Source of the DNA: Vreelandella songnenensis
GTDB lineage: Bacteria > Pseudomonadota > Gammaproteobacteria > Pseudomonadales > Halomonadaceae
Direction of reading: 5' to 3'
DNA: 64,000 nucleotides
NCBI RefSeq assembly: GCF_003002925.1
Contig: NZ_PVTK01000001.1
Location: forward strand, 558,001 to 622,000
The position numbers were made by a program, and so were the translations under genes. This document shows, piece by piece, positions 37,166 to 46,293 of the stretch (position 1 is its first letter; the number at the start of each line of letters is the position of its first letter). The notes beneath the pieces were generated by a model. It ran no database searches. It was not told the origin of the DNA and was given only the letters and a program-made list of their open reading frames with translations.

Positions 37166-37885
37166 CTAGCGCTTTGTCTTGCCCTTCTCGCGGCGAATCA
37201 TGCGCACCCGCTCCTTGGCCTTTTGTGGCGTAGAGAGCGGGGTCGCGGTATCCGACTCCTTGGGCGGAATGGTTACCCAGGCAAACACCGGCAGTGCCAG
37301 CTGCCAGTGGATGGCCGCCAGACGAAGCCCCAGCGTTACCACCAGGGCCACGCCGATACTGACGTATAAGGGGGCACTCAAGGCTTGAAGTGCCACGTAG
37401 GCGATTCCGCCGGCCATGGCCGCCGTGGCATAGATCTCCTCGCGCAGTACCATGGGCACCCGCTGGGCCAGCATATCGCGAATCATCCCACCGGCAACGC
37501 CGGTCATCATGCCCATCAGTACCGCGACCACGCCGGAGGTGCCCAGCAGCAGCGCCTTATGGGTACCAATGACCGTGAACAGCGCCAGGCCAAACGCATC
37601 GGCAATGGGCAGAAACCCGCGTGAAAGACGGTGAATGTAGTGAAACCCCACCAGCGAAACGCCTACCGTGGCCAGAATGACCCACAGGTAGCTCGGGTCG
37701 CTGATCCAGAACACGGGGCGTATGCCCAGCACCAGATCGCGCAGCGTACCACCGCCGATACCGGTGACCGAAGCCAGCACCAGCATGCCAAAGGGGTCCA
37801 TCCTGGAGCGGCACGCCAGAATAACGCCGGACAGCGCAAAAACGATTACCCCCGCCATGTCCAGCCAGTAGACCACACCCGTCAC
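37166..37885 (-). CDS. UPF0126 membrane protein (possible glycine/cation transporter)
   Basis: 239 aa with two repeats of the UPF0126 domain (three helices each): the first carries GIGGGTLRDLVLG and the second GVAGGMIRDMLA, the duplicated signature of YicG/YadS. Family members have been linked with trimeric intracellular cation channels and glycine transport. The C-terminal about 35 residues are polar and highly basic (RMIRREKGKTKR). GTG start with AAGGAG upstream. It ends 10 bp from the YdbH-like gene's end, convergent. Confidence 0.85.
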   Translation of the reverse strand: MTGVVYWLDMAGVIVFALSGVILACRSRMDPFGMLVLASVTGIGGGTLRDLVLGIRPVFWISDPSYLWVILATVGVSLVGFHYIHRLSRGFLPIADAFGLALFTVIGTHKALLLGTSGVVAVLMGMMTGVAGGMIRDMLAQRVPMVLREEIYATAAMAGGIAYVALQALSAPLYVSIGVALVVTLGLRLAAIHWQLALPVFAWVTIPPKESDTATPLSTPQKAKERVRMIRREKGKTKR

Positions 37886-38024
37886 GCGGCTCTCCTTTGT
37901 AGACTATTTTCAAAGGGTCATTCTAATCCAATAACCCTTGAAGCAGGGGGAATGCCTTGCAAATGAAGCAGACTTAACCCAGCGCTTGAGGTAGGCTGCT
38001 GTTACCGCTTTTAAAGGAGGCGCT

Positions 38025-38522
38025 ATGGACTGGAATCCCGCTTATACCTGGCTGGTGCTCGCCCTGCTGCTGAGCCTTGCAGAACTGACCTCGGGCGCCA
38101 TGGTACTGCTGGCGCTAGGCATTGCAGCGGCCTTGACCGCCGCCGTGACCGCGCTTGGATTGTCGCTACCCTGGCAGCTTCTGAGCATGGGCCTTTTTAC
38201 CGGCGTGCTGGTGCCTTTAGGCATCTGGGTCATTCGTCCGCGTTTTTCTCCTCGCGGCGTTGCCTACGGCACCACCGGCACCGGGGTGGAGAAAGGCAAA
38301 CGCTACACTACCCTGCGGCGTGATTACGATGACGCCACCGGCATCAAGGTCAACGGCGACTTCTACCGCCTGCGCGTCGTGGATAGCGGCGCCACCGAGC
38401 TTCCACCGCATACCCCCGTCATCTTTCAGCGTTTTGAAGGCACCACGGCGCTGGTGGTACTGCCAGAACAGGCGCCCATCGACGCTTCACCGGATACGAC
38501 CACACCACGCAAGGAGCCCTAA
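38025..38522 (+). CDS. NfeD-family membrane protein
   Basis: 165 aa, short NfeD (YbbJ-like): three or so transmembrane helices (about 5-75) then an OB-fold domain (about 85-155, GTTGTGVEKGKRY ... VIFQRFEGTTALVV). It acts with its SPFH partner, encoded 2 bp downstream, in membrane quality control or microdomain organisation. Perfect AAAGGAGG ribosome site. This gene pair is widespread. Confidence 0.88.
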   Translation: MDWNPAYTWLVLALLLSLAELTSGAMVLLALGIAAALTAAVTALGLSLPWQLLSMGLFTGVLVPLGIWVIRPRFSPRGVAYGTTGTGVEKGKRYTTLRRDYDDATGIKVNGDFYRLRVVDSGATELPPHTPVIFQRFEGTTALVVLPEQAPIDASPDTTTPRKEP

Positions 38523-38524
38523 TC

Positions 38525-39586
38525 ATGGATCTACCCGTTAGCCCCGGCCTGTTGATCAGCCTTATCATTGTCGTGATCGGCATACTGATCATTTCCAAGG
38601 GACTGGTGATCGTGCGCCAATCCGAGGTCATGGTGGTCGAACGCCTTGGCTCGTTCAACCGCGTGCTCGAAAGCGGCATCAATATCATCGTGCCGTTTAT
38701 CGAGCAGCCTCGCGCCATCACCATGCTGCGCTATCGCAAGATGGGCGAAGAGTACCAGGCGATCACCACCGACGAAATTCGCATCGACCGGCGTGAAACG
38801 GTGATGGATTTCCCCGGCCAGCCGGTGGTCACCACCGACAACGTGACCGTGCGCATCAACGGCGCACTCTACTACCAGATCATCGACCCCAAACGCGCCG
38901 TGTACGAAGTCGTCAACATGAGCCAGGCGGTGGAAGTACTCGCCAAGACGACGCTGCGCTCGGTCGTCGGCAAGATGGAGCTCGACAAGCTGTTTGAATC
39001 CCGCGCTGAGGTCAACAACGAGATTCAGGCGGCGATGGAAGAGCCCGCCTCCAAGTGGGGTGTAAAGATCTCCCGGGTCGAGGTACAGGATATCGCCATG
39101 CCCGAAGAGGTGGAGACCGCCATGCGCCTGCAGATGGCTGCCGAGCGTAAGCGCCGCGCCACCGTCACCGAAGCCGAGGGTGAAAAATCTGCGGCAATCG
39201 CCATGGCCCAGGGCCAGCGCGAATCGTCCATCCTCAACGCCCAGGGCGATAAAGAGTCGGCTATTCTGCGCGCCCAGGGCGAACAGGAGTCCATCAAGCT
39301 GGTGCTTAACGCGATAGGCGACAGCGAAGAGAACAAGCGTACCGTGGTCGGCTACCTGCTGGGCCAGAGCTATATCAAGGGCTTGCCCAATATGGCCAAG
39401 GATGGCGAGCGGGTATTCGTGCCTTACGAGTCCTCTGCCCTGCTCGGTTCGATGGGCATGTTCCGCGAACTAGCGGGTTCACCGGAAGATGCCGTGGGGG
39501 AGCACCTTAAACAGCGTAGCGGTAATGCCAGCCCCTCCAACAGCTTTCGCAGTGGCGTAGTAGGCGGTGGCATCAGCGGGAGCTAA
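38525..39586 (+). CDS. qmcA: SPFH-domain protein QmcA (stomatin/paraslipin)
   Basis: 353 aa: one N-terminal membrane helix (about 10-30), the SPFH domain (about 30-190: VVERLGSFNRVLESGINIIVPFIEQP, then LRSVVGKMELDKLFESR), a charged coiled coil (AERKRRATVTEAEGEKSAAI) and a conserved end. In E. coli QmcA scaffolds membrane protein complexes and works with FtsH/HflKC. The RBS AAGGAG lies in the end of nfeD; the two genes form one operon that ends in a strong terminator. Confidence 0.95.
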   Translation: MDLPVSPGLLISLIIVVIGILIISKGLVIVRQSEVMVVERLGSFNRVLESGINIIVPFIEQPRAITMLRYRKMGEEYQAITTDEIRIDRRETVMDFPGQPVVTTDNVTVRINGALYYQIIDPKRAVYEVVNMSQAVEVLAKTTLRSVVGKMELDKLFESRAEVNNEIQAAMEEPASKWGVKISRVEVQDIAMPEEVETAMRLQMAAERKRRATVTEAEGEKSAAIAMAQGQRESSILNAQGDKESAILRAQGEQESIKLVLNAIGDSEENKRTVVGYLLGQSYIKGLPNMAKDGERVFVPYESSALLGSMGMFRELAGSPEDAVGEHLKQRSGNASPSNSFRSGVVGGGISGS

Positions 39587-39600
39587 TTCTCCATGTTGCA

Positions 39601-39632
39601 AAAAAACCGGGTCATCGATACCCGGTTTTTTT
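39601..39632 (+). terminator. Terminator of the nfeD-qmcA operon
   Basis: AAAAAACCGGGT (39601-39612) / ACCCGGTTTTTT (39620-39631), perfect 12-bp stem with T-run, 14 bp after the qmcA stop. The A-run on the left makes it usable by the convergent transporter gene too. Confidence 0.92.
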
Positions 39633-39650
39633 AGGTCTTTGCCTGGTTAT

Positions 39651-41168
39651 TTATCGCGAGGTTGTCGAGGCGGCTTGACTCCCCTTCTGTTTACCCAGAC
39701 GCTTGAAACCACGCGGCGCGGCAATGCGGAAAAACCGCTCGACCACATCCGCCTGGGTGGCAGGAGTTATCAGCGATACGCCAATAAAGACCGGCAGGTT
39801 AAGCATCAGCCCCCAGAAGCCTGCATGAATGCCCAGCGGGTGCGACCACACGGTGGTAAATGCCACGGTCACCAGAAAGCCCGCCACGATACCCGCCATG
39901 ACGCCCAGCTTGGACGCCCGGGGCCAGAAGAACATGCCGATAAACGCCGGCAGTACCTGGGAGGCAAACCCCAGCCCTACCAGCAGAATCATCACCAGAC
40001 TCCCCGGCTCGGCAATCGCCAGCGGCGCGATGACCAGCGCCATGACAGGCAGCAGCAGCCAGCGCGCCAGCTTCGCGGTGAAGGCATCGCTGAGTTTAAA
40101 CAGCGGCTGCAGCACATCCTTGGTGATGGAAAGCGCCACCGAGTGAATAAAGGGCTCGCTTGATGACATGGAGGCGGCAAGCGTTCCAGCACCCAGAAGG
40201 CCGACCAGCACGACCGGCAGGTTCGCCATGGCGTACTCCAGCACCACGGTATCGGCGCGCGCCAGGTCCGGCAGCGAGTAAATCCCGATGAACCCCACGA
40301 TCACCATCGGCAGAATGACGACGTAATAGGTGGGCAGCCATGTCGCGCTACGGCGAATGGTCCGCGCCGATGAAGCACACATCCACTGGGTCCACACCGG
40401 GGGCATGAACGAGAACATCGACACGATGATCGAGGTGGTCCAGAAGCTGAAGCTCATGTCGCCACGCGCCCCCGGCAGGGTCAGAAACTCGCCATGCTCG
40501 GCCTGAATGCGCTCGAACACCGCGGCCATGTTGAGCCCGCCGGTGGCGCTATGTACCGCCCAGAGCCCGACCGCCCAGGCGACGACAAGCATCAGCGCGC
40601 CCTGAAAGGCATTGGTACGCCCGATGGCGCGCTGGCCGCTGATGTAGAGATACACCGCGATACAGGCGAGCACGATGATCACCCCGAGCCAGACGGGGAT
40701 GGTGCCGCCGCTCATCACGAACAGGATGTACGCCGAGCCCACGGTCTGCAGCACCGCGTAGGCAACGGACCCGACCGACATGACCAGCGCCGCCAATGCG
40801 CCGAGCGCCGGGCTCTGGTAACGGTCGGCAATGGCGCTTGCCTGGGTCACGTGACCGAACTGCTCGCCGAACTGCCACACCTTGGGGCCGAAGTACCAGG
40901 CGACCAGTGCCAGGTAGGCCAGATAGATCGCCACATAAAAGACCGCCACGCCCTTGGAGTAGGCCCAGCCCGGCGCGCCCATGAAGGTGTAGGCGCTGAC
41001 GCTGCCTGCGGCAATCAGAAGATACAGTGTAACCGGCCCCATGCTGCGTCCGGCCACGCCCCACTGCTCCAGGGTATCCATGCGGTGGCCGGCGCGGGCC
41101 TTGAGGCCGATGACCATGGTGACGGCCACATAACCCAGCGTGATCACAAGCGGCCAGAGACTATTCAT
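39651..41168 (-). CDS. Sodium:solute symporter (monocarboxylate/pantothenate-type)
   Basis: 505 aa (from MNSLWP), about 13 helices of the SSS family, with PGWAYSKGVAVFYVAIYLA and the GWKAR-like N-terminal topology of the PanF/MctP branch. It is preceded by a DUF3311 gene with which it overlaps by 8 bp; this DUF3311-SSS pairing is known for monocarboxylate permease MctP, where the small protein is thought to aid assembly. Substrate remains inference; a LysR regulator lies upstream. The ATG at 41168 has GAGAGG upstream. Confidence 0.85.
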   Translation of the reverse strand: MNSLWPLVITLGYVAVTMVIGLKARAGHRMDTLEQWGVAGRSMGPVTLYLLIAAGSVSAYTFMGAPGWAYSKGVAVFYVAIYLAYLALVAWYFGPKVWQFGEQFGHVTQASAIADRYQSPALGALAALVMSVGSVAYAVLQTVGSAYILFVMSGGTIPVWLGVIIVLACIAVYLYISGQRAIGRTNAFQGALMLVVAWAVGLWAVHSATGGLNMAAVFERIQAEHGEFLTLPGARGDMSFSFWTTSIIVSMFSFMPPVWTQWMCASSARTIRRSATWLPTYYVVILPMVIVGFIGIYSLPDLARADTVVLEYAMANLPVVLVGLLGAGTLAASMSSSEPFIHSVALSITKDVLQPLFKLSDAFTAKLARWLLLPVMALVIAPLAIAEPGSLVMILLVGLGFASQVLPAFIGMFFWPRASKLGVMAGIVAGFLVTVAFTTVWSHPLGIHAGFWGLMLNLPVFIGVSLITPATQADVVERFFRIAAPRGFKRLGKQKGSQAASTTSR

Positions 41169-41388
41169 GCCCATCCCTCTCGACAATGCGGTTTCCCACC
41201 AGCATTACGCCTACACAGGCAAAGATGATCATGTAGCCCCACACGATGATCAGCGGTAGGCCAAGGACCAGTACAGCCCGGTTGACCAGTCCGATCACCG
41301 GCCATATGCCCGCCAGGACCAGGCAGATGAAGGCCGCTAAAAGCCCCCACCCGGCACGCGAAGTGGGCAGAACGAACAAACGTCGCAT
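41161..41388 (-). CDS. DUF3311 small membrane protein
   Basis: 75 aa, two transmembrane helices (about 12-33 and 40-65) with the DUF3311 pattern PTSRAGWGLLAAFICLVLAG. Partner subunit or chaperone of the adjacent SSS symporter, which starts inside its last codons. Expected to be coexpressed. The E. coli counterpart of this arrangement is YhdT-PanF, though the small proteins are different families. Confidence 0.85.
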   Translation of the reverse strand: MRRLFVLPTSRAGWGLLAAFICLVLAGIWPVIGLVNRAVLVLGLPLIIVWGYMIIFACVGVMLVGNRIVERDGHE

Positions 41389-41541
41389 AGCAGTTCCCTA
41401 TTGGCGCGTTCGCGAGTCACGATCAGCGCCAGCATTCGTTATTTGAAAGGTTGCCAGCGCCGCTCATAAGCGTTGATAGCGTGCGCAGGTGACACACACT
41501 ATTCCAATTTAATGCGGCAGTGTCCACTTTTTGTGTGCACT

Positions 41542-42453
41542 TTATGTCGGCAGGTTCTCCAGGGCCTGGAGAGATTCACCGAGATGGGAGAGGCAGGTGT
41601 CGACTGCAAAGCTTCTTGTGCGGTGGCGGTAAACGCACAGATCGATGCGCGCCGGCTCCAGCTCATCGGGTGCCAGCGGCACGCTGATGAGCTCATGGCG
41701 CCTGCACTCGCGCGCGACCGCCATGGGGGGCAGGATCAGCACGCCCGCCCCATTTAGCGCCAGCGCCTTCTGGGTTTCGAGCGAGGCGGTATCAAAGGCG
41801 GGGATGAGCGTGATACCGGCGCGGTGAGCGCTGCGTTCAAGCGCCTGGCGCGCGCCGAACGACTCACCCGGCAAGATGATGCGGTGCTTGGCCAGGCACT
41901 CAAGCGACACTTCCTGGGCACCGGCCAGCGGATGATCCACCGCCATGACCGCGTGGTGCTCGAGCCGGGCGCTGTCCAGAATGACGATATCCTCGTGGCG
42001 GGGCATGAAAAATGAAAGCCCGATATCCGCCGTCCCCAGGCGCAGCCGCTCCACTATTTGCCCGGCACTTGCGATGCCGATGTTAAAGCGCAGCTGCGGG
42101 TAGCGCTTTCCCATATCGGCCAGTGTCGGCGCCAGAAGCCCGGCCACCACGCCTTCGGCGGCTTCCAGGCGAACGCGCCCGGTGCGCAGGCCCTGCAAGT
42201 CGGCGATATGCTCTTGCACGCGCTCCAGGTCGCGCAGCGTATGCTGCGCCTGGTCGGCAAGCAGCTCGCCCGCGGCGGTCAGGCTGATACCGCTGGGACC
42301 GCGCTCCAGCAAGGGCGCGCCCAACTGCTCTTCCAGCAGATCGATCTGGCGGCTGATGGCCGTGGGGGCAATATTGAGTCTTGCCGCCGCCTGACGCAGT
42401 GAGCGACAGCGTGCCACGGTATCGAAGTAGTGCAGCGCGCGGCCGCTGATCAT
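41542..42453 (-). CDS. LysR-family transcriptional regulator
   Basis: 303 aa with an N-terminal winged helix (about 4-63: LHYFDTVARCRSLRQAAARLNIAPTAISRQIDLLEEQLG) and an effector domain (about 90-295). Same strand as, and about 150 bp before, the DUF3311-SSS operon, so it is a plausible regulator of it. AAGGAGG ribosome site before the ATG. Its inducer is unknown. Confidence 0.9.
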   Translation of the reverse strand: MISGRALHYFDTVARCRSLRQAAARLNIAPTAISRQIDLLEEQLGAPLLERGPSGISLTAAGELLADQAQHTLRDLERVQEHIADLQGLRTGRVRLEAAEGVVAGLLAPTLADMGKRYPQLRFNIGIASAGQIVERLRLGTADIGLSFFMPRHEDIVILDSARLEHHAVMAVDHPLAGAQEVSLECLAKHRIILPGESFGARQALERSAHRAGITLIPAFDTASLETQKALALNGAGVLILPPMAVARECRRHELISVPLAPDELEPARIDLCVYRHRTRSFAVDTCLSHLGESLQALENLPT

Positions 42454-42462
42454 AACGCCTCC

Positions 42463-42951
42463 TTAATGATTTTCTGCTCGCAACTGGCGGACCATGATGG
42501 TCACCGCTTCTCCGCCATACGCGAGTCGTTCGATGTCCTGCCAACCCAGGCGCCGGTAAAGCGCCTGCTGGTCCGGTGTATACAGATAAAAATGTTCGAT
42601 ACCACTTTCCCGCGCCTCCTGCTCCACGCGCTGCACCAGGCGTGAGGCGATACCGCGCCCGCGCCATTCGGGCCGCACGAACACCGAGGCAAGCCAAGGC
42701 GTCAGCTCAGGCCGGCATGGAATATCGTCGGCAACCAGGCTGGCCGTGCCTACCGCCACGCCGCCTGCCAGCGCCACGAACAGCGACGGTACGCCCTGCT
42801 CGCCGCACTCCTGACGCGTCTCTTCGACCGCCTCAACAAACGTACGCCCCGGGTACAGCTGCTCTCCCCAGGTGTCAAACGTCCATCTGGCGACGATGGG
42901 CACATGGGGGCTATCCGCCTGCAATCGCTGAAGCACGAGGGTCTCTTGCAT
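42463..42951 (-). CDS. GNAT-family N-acetyltransferase
   Basis: 162 aa. GNAT motif A is VFVRPEWRGRGIASRLVQRVEQEA (the RGxGxA acetyl-CoA loop), followed by the FYLYTPDQQALYRRLGW beta-bulge/GNAT C-terminal motif. Start MQETLV. It lies 9 bp upstream of the LysR gene on the same strand, so transcription may be shared. Acceptor substrate unknown. Confidence 0.85.
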   Translation of the reverse strand: MQETLVLQRLQADSPHVPIVARWTFDTWGEQLYPGRTFVEAVEETRQECGEQGVPSLFVALAGGVAVGTASLVADDIPCRPELTPWLASVFVRPEWRGRGIASRLVQRVEQEARESGIEHFYLYTPDQQALYRRLGWQDIERLAYGGEAVTIMVRQLRAENH

Positions 42952-43042
42952 GCTATTTTCACCTTGTTTGGCAACGATGGATACGATGGGAAGTCGCCTC
43001 GGCGAGATCAAGTGTCAAATCCAGGAGTTCCAGCACGGCTGA

Positions 43043-43732
43043 TCACCTGCCGTTTGCGAAAGCGCTGGTGAAGGGCTGACCCCAGGTATCGCCATGCATC
43101 AGCTCCTCCAGCGGCAATCGCGAGCGCCAGCCCTTGGCCTCAAGCTCCGGTTGATCCAGAAACTCGCTGACATAACCAAGGCAGAGATAGGCCACGGGAT
43201 ACACGTGATCGGGCAGGTTCAAGACCTGACTTAGCTCGGCCTGATCAAGAATGCTTACCCAGCCCACCCCCACGCCCTCTGCCCGCGCCGCCAGCCACAG
43301 GTTCTGTACGGCAAGGCAGGTGCTGAACAGGTCGGTATCCATGATGCTGTTGCGCCCCAGCACATGGGGGCCACCCCGGCGACGGTCGCAGGTAATGCAG
43401 AGATTGAGCGGGCTTTCCAGAATCCCCTGCAGCTTGAGGCCCCGGTAAAGATCCTGACGCTCGCCGCTGAAACGTTCGGCAGCTCGAGCGTTCTCCTGCT
43501 CGAACAGCGCCAGAATCGATGCTCTGACTTCACGGCTTTCAATGACGATGAAATCCCAGGGCTGCATGAACCCGACAGAAGGTGCGTGATGCGCTGCCCG
43601 CAAGAGGCGCTCAAGCACTTCCAGAGGAATCGGGTCGGGAAGAAACTGCGAGCGCACATCGCGCCGCTCATGAATGGCGCGGTAGACACCGCGACGCTGC
43701 GTTTCGGAAAAAGCGTTATTTCGGGTACTCAT
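43043..43732 (-). CDS. bluB: 5,6-dimethylbenzimidazole synthase
   Basis: 229 aa nitroreductase-fold flavoenzyme that cannibalises reduced FMN with oxygen to make the lower ligand of vitamin B12. The BluB-type pattern is visible: RRDVRSQFLPDPIP (Arg-rich FMN start), HAPSVGFMQPWDFIVI and GPHVLGRNSIMDTDL, with the SILDQAELSQVLNLPD segment. No other cobalamin genes are in the window and no B12 riboswitch was found upstream; a strong hairpin lies in its leader. Confidence 0.92.
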   Translation of the reverse strand: MSTRNNAFSETQRRGVYRAIHERRDVRSQFLPDPIPLEVLERLLRAAHHAPSVGFMQPWDFIVIESREVRASILALFEQENARAAERFSGERQDLYRGLKLQGILESPLNLCITCDRRRGGPHVLGRNSIMDTDLFSTCLAVQNLWLAARAEGVGVGWVSILDQAELSQVLNLPDHVYPVAYLCLGYVSEFLDQPELEAKGWRSRLPLEELMHGDTWGQPFTSAFANGR

Positions 43733-43768
43733 TATGCAGGCCAGGCCTTGTCATGAAGACGGGGATTC

Positions 43769-43793
43769 GCCCGCCGGGTAACCCCAGGCGGGC
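43769..43793 (-). other. Hairpin in the bluB leader
   Basis: GCCCGCC (43769-43775) / GGCGGGC (43787-43793), a strong 7-bp GC stem with an 11-nt loop containing its own GGG/CCC pairing. It lies 37 bp upstream of the bluB ATG on the minus strand. No T-run follows. May influence the leader transcript; function unknown. Confidence 0.4.
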
Positions 43794-43879
43794 AAGCAAA
43801 GCAGGCCAACATACCCTGGATACGTACGACTGATGAAGCGTAATTCAAGCGACAGGCGATCCATAGCAATGTGCACCCG

Positions 43880-44335
43880 TTACGCCACAGCGGATTTGCG
43901 CATATCGATATGCGGTATGCCATCTTCATCATAGACATCGCTCACCGCCTCAAACCCGAAAGAGGCGTAGAAAGCGGTGAGATACACCTGCGCGCCTATC
44001 TTGATACCCAGGCCAGGATAGCGCTGCTCGGTGAAGCGAATCGCCTCGGCCATCAGTTCTCGGCCGTATTGGCGACCACGAAAGGCCTTCAGTGTCATCA
44101 CCCGCCCGATCGAGGGTTCGGTGAACTTGTCCCCAGGCCCCACCAGGCGGATATAAGCGGCAAGCTCCCCATCGTTGGTGGCCATTAGATGCCAGGCCAG
44201 CGGATCCAGCTCGTCCACTTCCTGATAAGCACACTGCTGCTCCACCACGAATACCGCCTCGCGTGCTTTCACAATCTCGTAAAACTCGCGTGTACTGAGC
44301 TCATCAAACCGCGACCAGCGAAAATCCAGGGACAT
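43880..44335 (-). CDS. elaA: ElaA-type GNAT acetyltransferase
   Basis: 151 aa. The conserved ElaA start RWSRFDELSTREFYEIVKAREAVFVVEQ and QEVDELDPLAWHL match this well-known GNAT subfamily; the acetyl-CoA loop is RGRQYGRELM and the C-terminal FYASFGFEAVSDVYDEDGIPHIDM. Cytoplasmic; substrate not established. Single gene with its own upstream region. Confidence 0.9.
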   Translation of the reverse strand: MSLDFRWSRFDELSTREFYEIVKAREAVFVVEQQCAYQEVDELDPLAWHLMATNDGELAAYIRLVGPGDKFTEPSIGRVMTLKAFRGRQYGRELMAEAIRFTEQRYPGLGIKIGAQVYLTAFYASFGFEAVSDVYDEDGIPHIDMRKSAVA

Positions 44336-44430
44336 ACCGGCTCCTCCTGCCTAGGGCGTTATCTTGAGCGTCGAGTGTACAGAAGATTGATAAGACGAGC
44401 CTTTATCCTGGCATCAAAAAAAACGCCCGC

Positions 44431-45183
44431 TCAGCCCAGTCGCCAGCGCCAGGGGCTTGCTCTCATTAATACGCCGTCGCTGTCCCAGTCTTCCCAGCCG
44501 GCAAAGGGTATCGGCCTTTCACCCTCCCAGTGCTCAAGGCGTTCGACCCAGCGCTGTTTGCAGCCATCGAGGTGTTCGCGCAGCGCGCTTTCCTTCTGGT
44601 ACTCGATTCCGCCGCCCTGCACGCCATAGCTGACCTGGGGTGCTAGAACGTCAAAGCCCACGTAATACAGCGAAGCGTGTATGGGCCATAGCCAGGCGGC
44701 CATATTCCCCGCCCGCCCAAAAGGCTGAAAGGCGGCCTCCGGCGAGCCGGCGGTCACGCAGAGCAGCGCGCGCTTGCCGCTAAAATAGCCGCGGTCGTAG
44801 CGCATGCGGCTCGAGTAACGTCCGCCATAGACCAGCACGCGATCAAACCAACCCTTCAGGATGGCAGGCTCTGCATGCCACCATAGCGGAAACTGAAAGA
44901 TCACCAGATCCGCCCATTCAAGCCTTGCAAGCTCGCGCTGAACATCCGCGGGCAGCGCCTTTTCATCGTAGTGGTGGCGCTGCTCATCAAGCGGGGCAAA
45001 GTAGGTGTCATTGGCCCGTTGAGTGTAGTGGCCCGCGCGTTCAACCGGGTCGAACTGTTCGACATACAGGTCGTCGACCTCGACCGCGTGGCCACTTTTT
45101 TGCAACTGTTCAACGGCGATATCAACGAGCCCGCCATTCAACGAATGGCGCTCAGGGTGCGCCATGATGATCAATACGTTCAT
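44431..45183 (-). CDS. NAD(P)H dehydrogenase (quinone), flavodoxin-like
   Basis: 250 aa Flavodoxin_2 protein of the MdaB/KefF/NQO1 group. N-terminal flavin motif MNVLIIMAHPERHSLNGG, central FQFPLWWHAEPAILKGWFDRV and GSPEAAF are diagnostic. Reduces quinones by two electrons and may protect from redox cycling. Divergent from a LysR gene 88 bp away, probably its regulator. The C-terminal about 40 residues (HWEGERPIPFAGWEDWDSDG) are an extension beyond the core fold. Confidence 0.88.
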   Translation of the reverse strand: MNVLIIMAHPERHSLNGGLVDIAVEQLQKSGHAVEVDDLYVEQFDPVERAGHYTQRANDTYFAPLDEQRHHYDEKALPADVQRELARLEWADLVIFQFPLWWHAEPAILKGWFDRVLVYGGRYSSRMRYDRGYFSGKRALLCVTAGSPEAAFQPFGRAGNMAAWLWPIHASLYYVGFDVLAPQVSYGVQGGGIEYQKESALREHLDGCKQRWVERLEHWEGERPIPFAGWEDWDSDGVLMRASPWRWRLG

Positions 45184-45270
45184 GCGTTAGTTACCTGTCG
45201 CGGAGTGTTGCGAAAGGCTAACCTGCTCATATCTGCTTACCTATTCCCTGAAATCGAGAAACGGCTTTGC

Positions 45271-46194
45271 ATGAATGAACAGCATTTAAAGTGGGATGAT
45301 CTACAGGTGGTGCTTGCGATAGCACGGGCAGGTTCGCTATCCGGTGCCAGCCGCCGATTGCATATCAGCCATGCCACCGTGTTTCGCAGACTCAACGCGA
45401 TTGAAGCCCGCCTGGGCGCCACCCTGTTTGAACGCCACCGCCACGGCTATACTCCGACACTGGCCGGGGAAGACCTGGCGGCGACGGCCGAGCGTGTTCA
45501 AGACGAGGTCAACAGCGCCGAGCGACGTGTCATCGGACAGGATTTGAAGCTTTCCGGCACTCTGCGTATTACCACCACGGATACGCTGTTTGCTGGGTTG
45601 CTGTGCCCGGTGATAGCCGAGTTTCGCCAGCAGTATCCCAGCATCACGCTTGAAGTGGTGATTTCCAATCAGGTGCAAAGCCTTTCACGCAGAGAGGCGG
45701 ATATTGCCATACGCCCGACCCGTAAACCGCCTGAAACGCTGGTGGGCCGCGCGGTAGGCGATATCACGCTGGCGGTTTATGGTCAGAAGGAGCACTGGCA
45801 GGCTACTCCTGCCCTGTTCGAGCCTTCCTTGATGCTAAAAGAGAACTGGATAGGCCCCGACGTTCACCTGGGTGATGCAGCGCTTGAAAAGTGGATGATG
45901 GATAAAAACGCGACCTACCGGTTGGACAGCATGCTGGGGATGCAACTGGCGGCCCGTCAGGGCACGGGCATCACCGTGCTGCCCTGCTACCTGGGCGATG
46001 CGGATCAAATGCTGCTGAGGCTTAGTCAGCCGATTGACGCGCTGACAACACAGCTCTGGCTATTGACCCACCCGGATTTGCGCCACGTTGCCCGAGTGCG
46101 CGCTTTCATGGCCGCCATCACCGAAGGCGTGTCCGAAAAGCTCGCCAAGGCCAGTCGCGCCACTGCATCGAAGCAGAATGCTCAGGCGGAGTAA
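45271..46194 (+). CDS. LysR-family transcriptional regulator
   Basis: 307 aa, with an N-terminal winged helix (about 8-66, WDDLQVVLAIARAGSLSGASRRLHISHATVFRRLNAIEARLGATLFERHRHG type) and an effector domain (about 95-290). Start MNEQHLKW; an upstream extension of 100 codons would overlap the divergent quinone reductase gene and is unlikely. Divergent from the quinone reductase, so likely its regulator. The C-terminal tail is short and polar. Confidence 0.9.
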   Translation: MNEQHLKWDDLQVVLAIARAGSLSGASRRLHISHATVFRRLNAIEARLGATLFERHRHGYTPTLAGEDLAATAERVQDEVNSAERRVIGQDLKLSGTLRITTTDTLFAGLLCPVIAEFRQQYPSITLEVVISNQVQSLSRREADIAIRPTRKPPETLVGRAVGDITLAVYGQKEHWQATPALFEPSLMLKENWIGPDVHLGDAALEKWMMDKNATYRLDSMLGMQLAARQGTGITVLPCYLGDADQMLLRLSQPIDALTTQLWLLTHPDLRHVARVRAFMAAITEGVSEKLAKASRATASKQNAQAE

Positions 46195-46254
46195 AACCAC
46201 ATTCATGTGCCTGTTATTTGAGCCTGACCTGCGACTGCTTGAGCGAAGTAACAA

Positions 46255-46287
46255 GGGCGCCTTTCTCGAAGGCCGAAAGGCGCGCCC
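46255..46287. terminator. Hairpin between lysR and nhaC-type gene
   Basis: Near-perfect inverted repeat GGGCGCCTTTC (46255-46265) / GAAAGGCGCGCCC (46275-46287, one inserted C) in the convergent intergenic gap. No clear T-run in either direction, so termination is uncertain; it may be a transcript-stabilising structure. Confidence 0.45.
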
Positions 46288-46293
46288 TGAACG

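Noticed and set aside
43733-43880. A cobalamin (B12) riboswitch upstream of bluB.
   Set aside because: Read on the minus strand, no B12 box or other consensus blocks could be matched; only a hairpin is visible.
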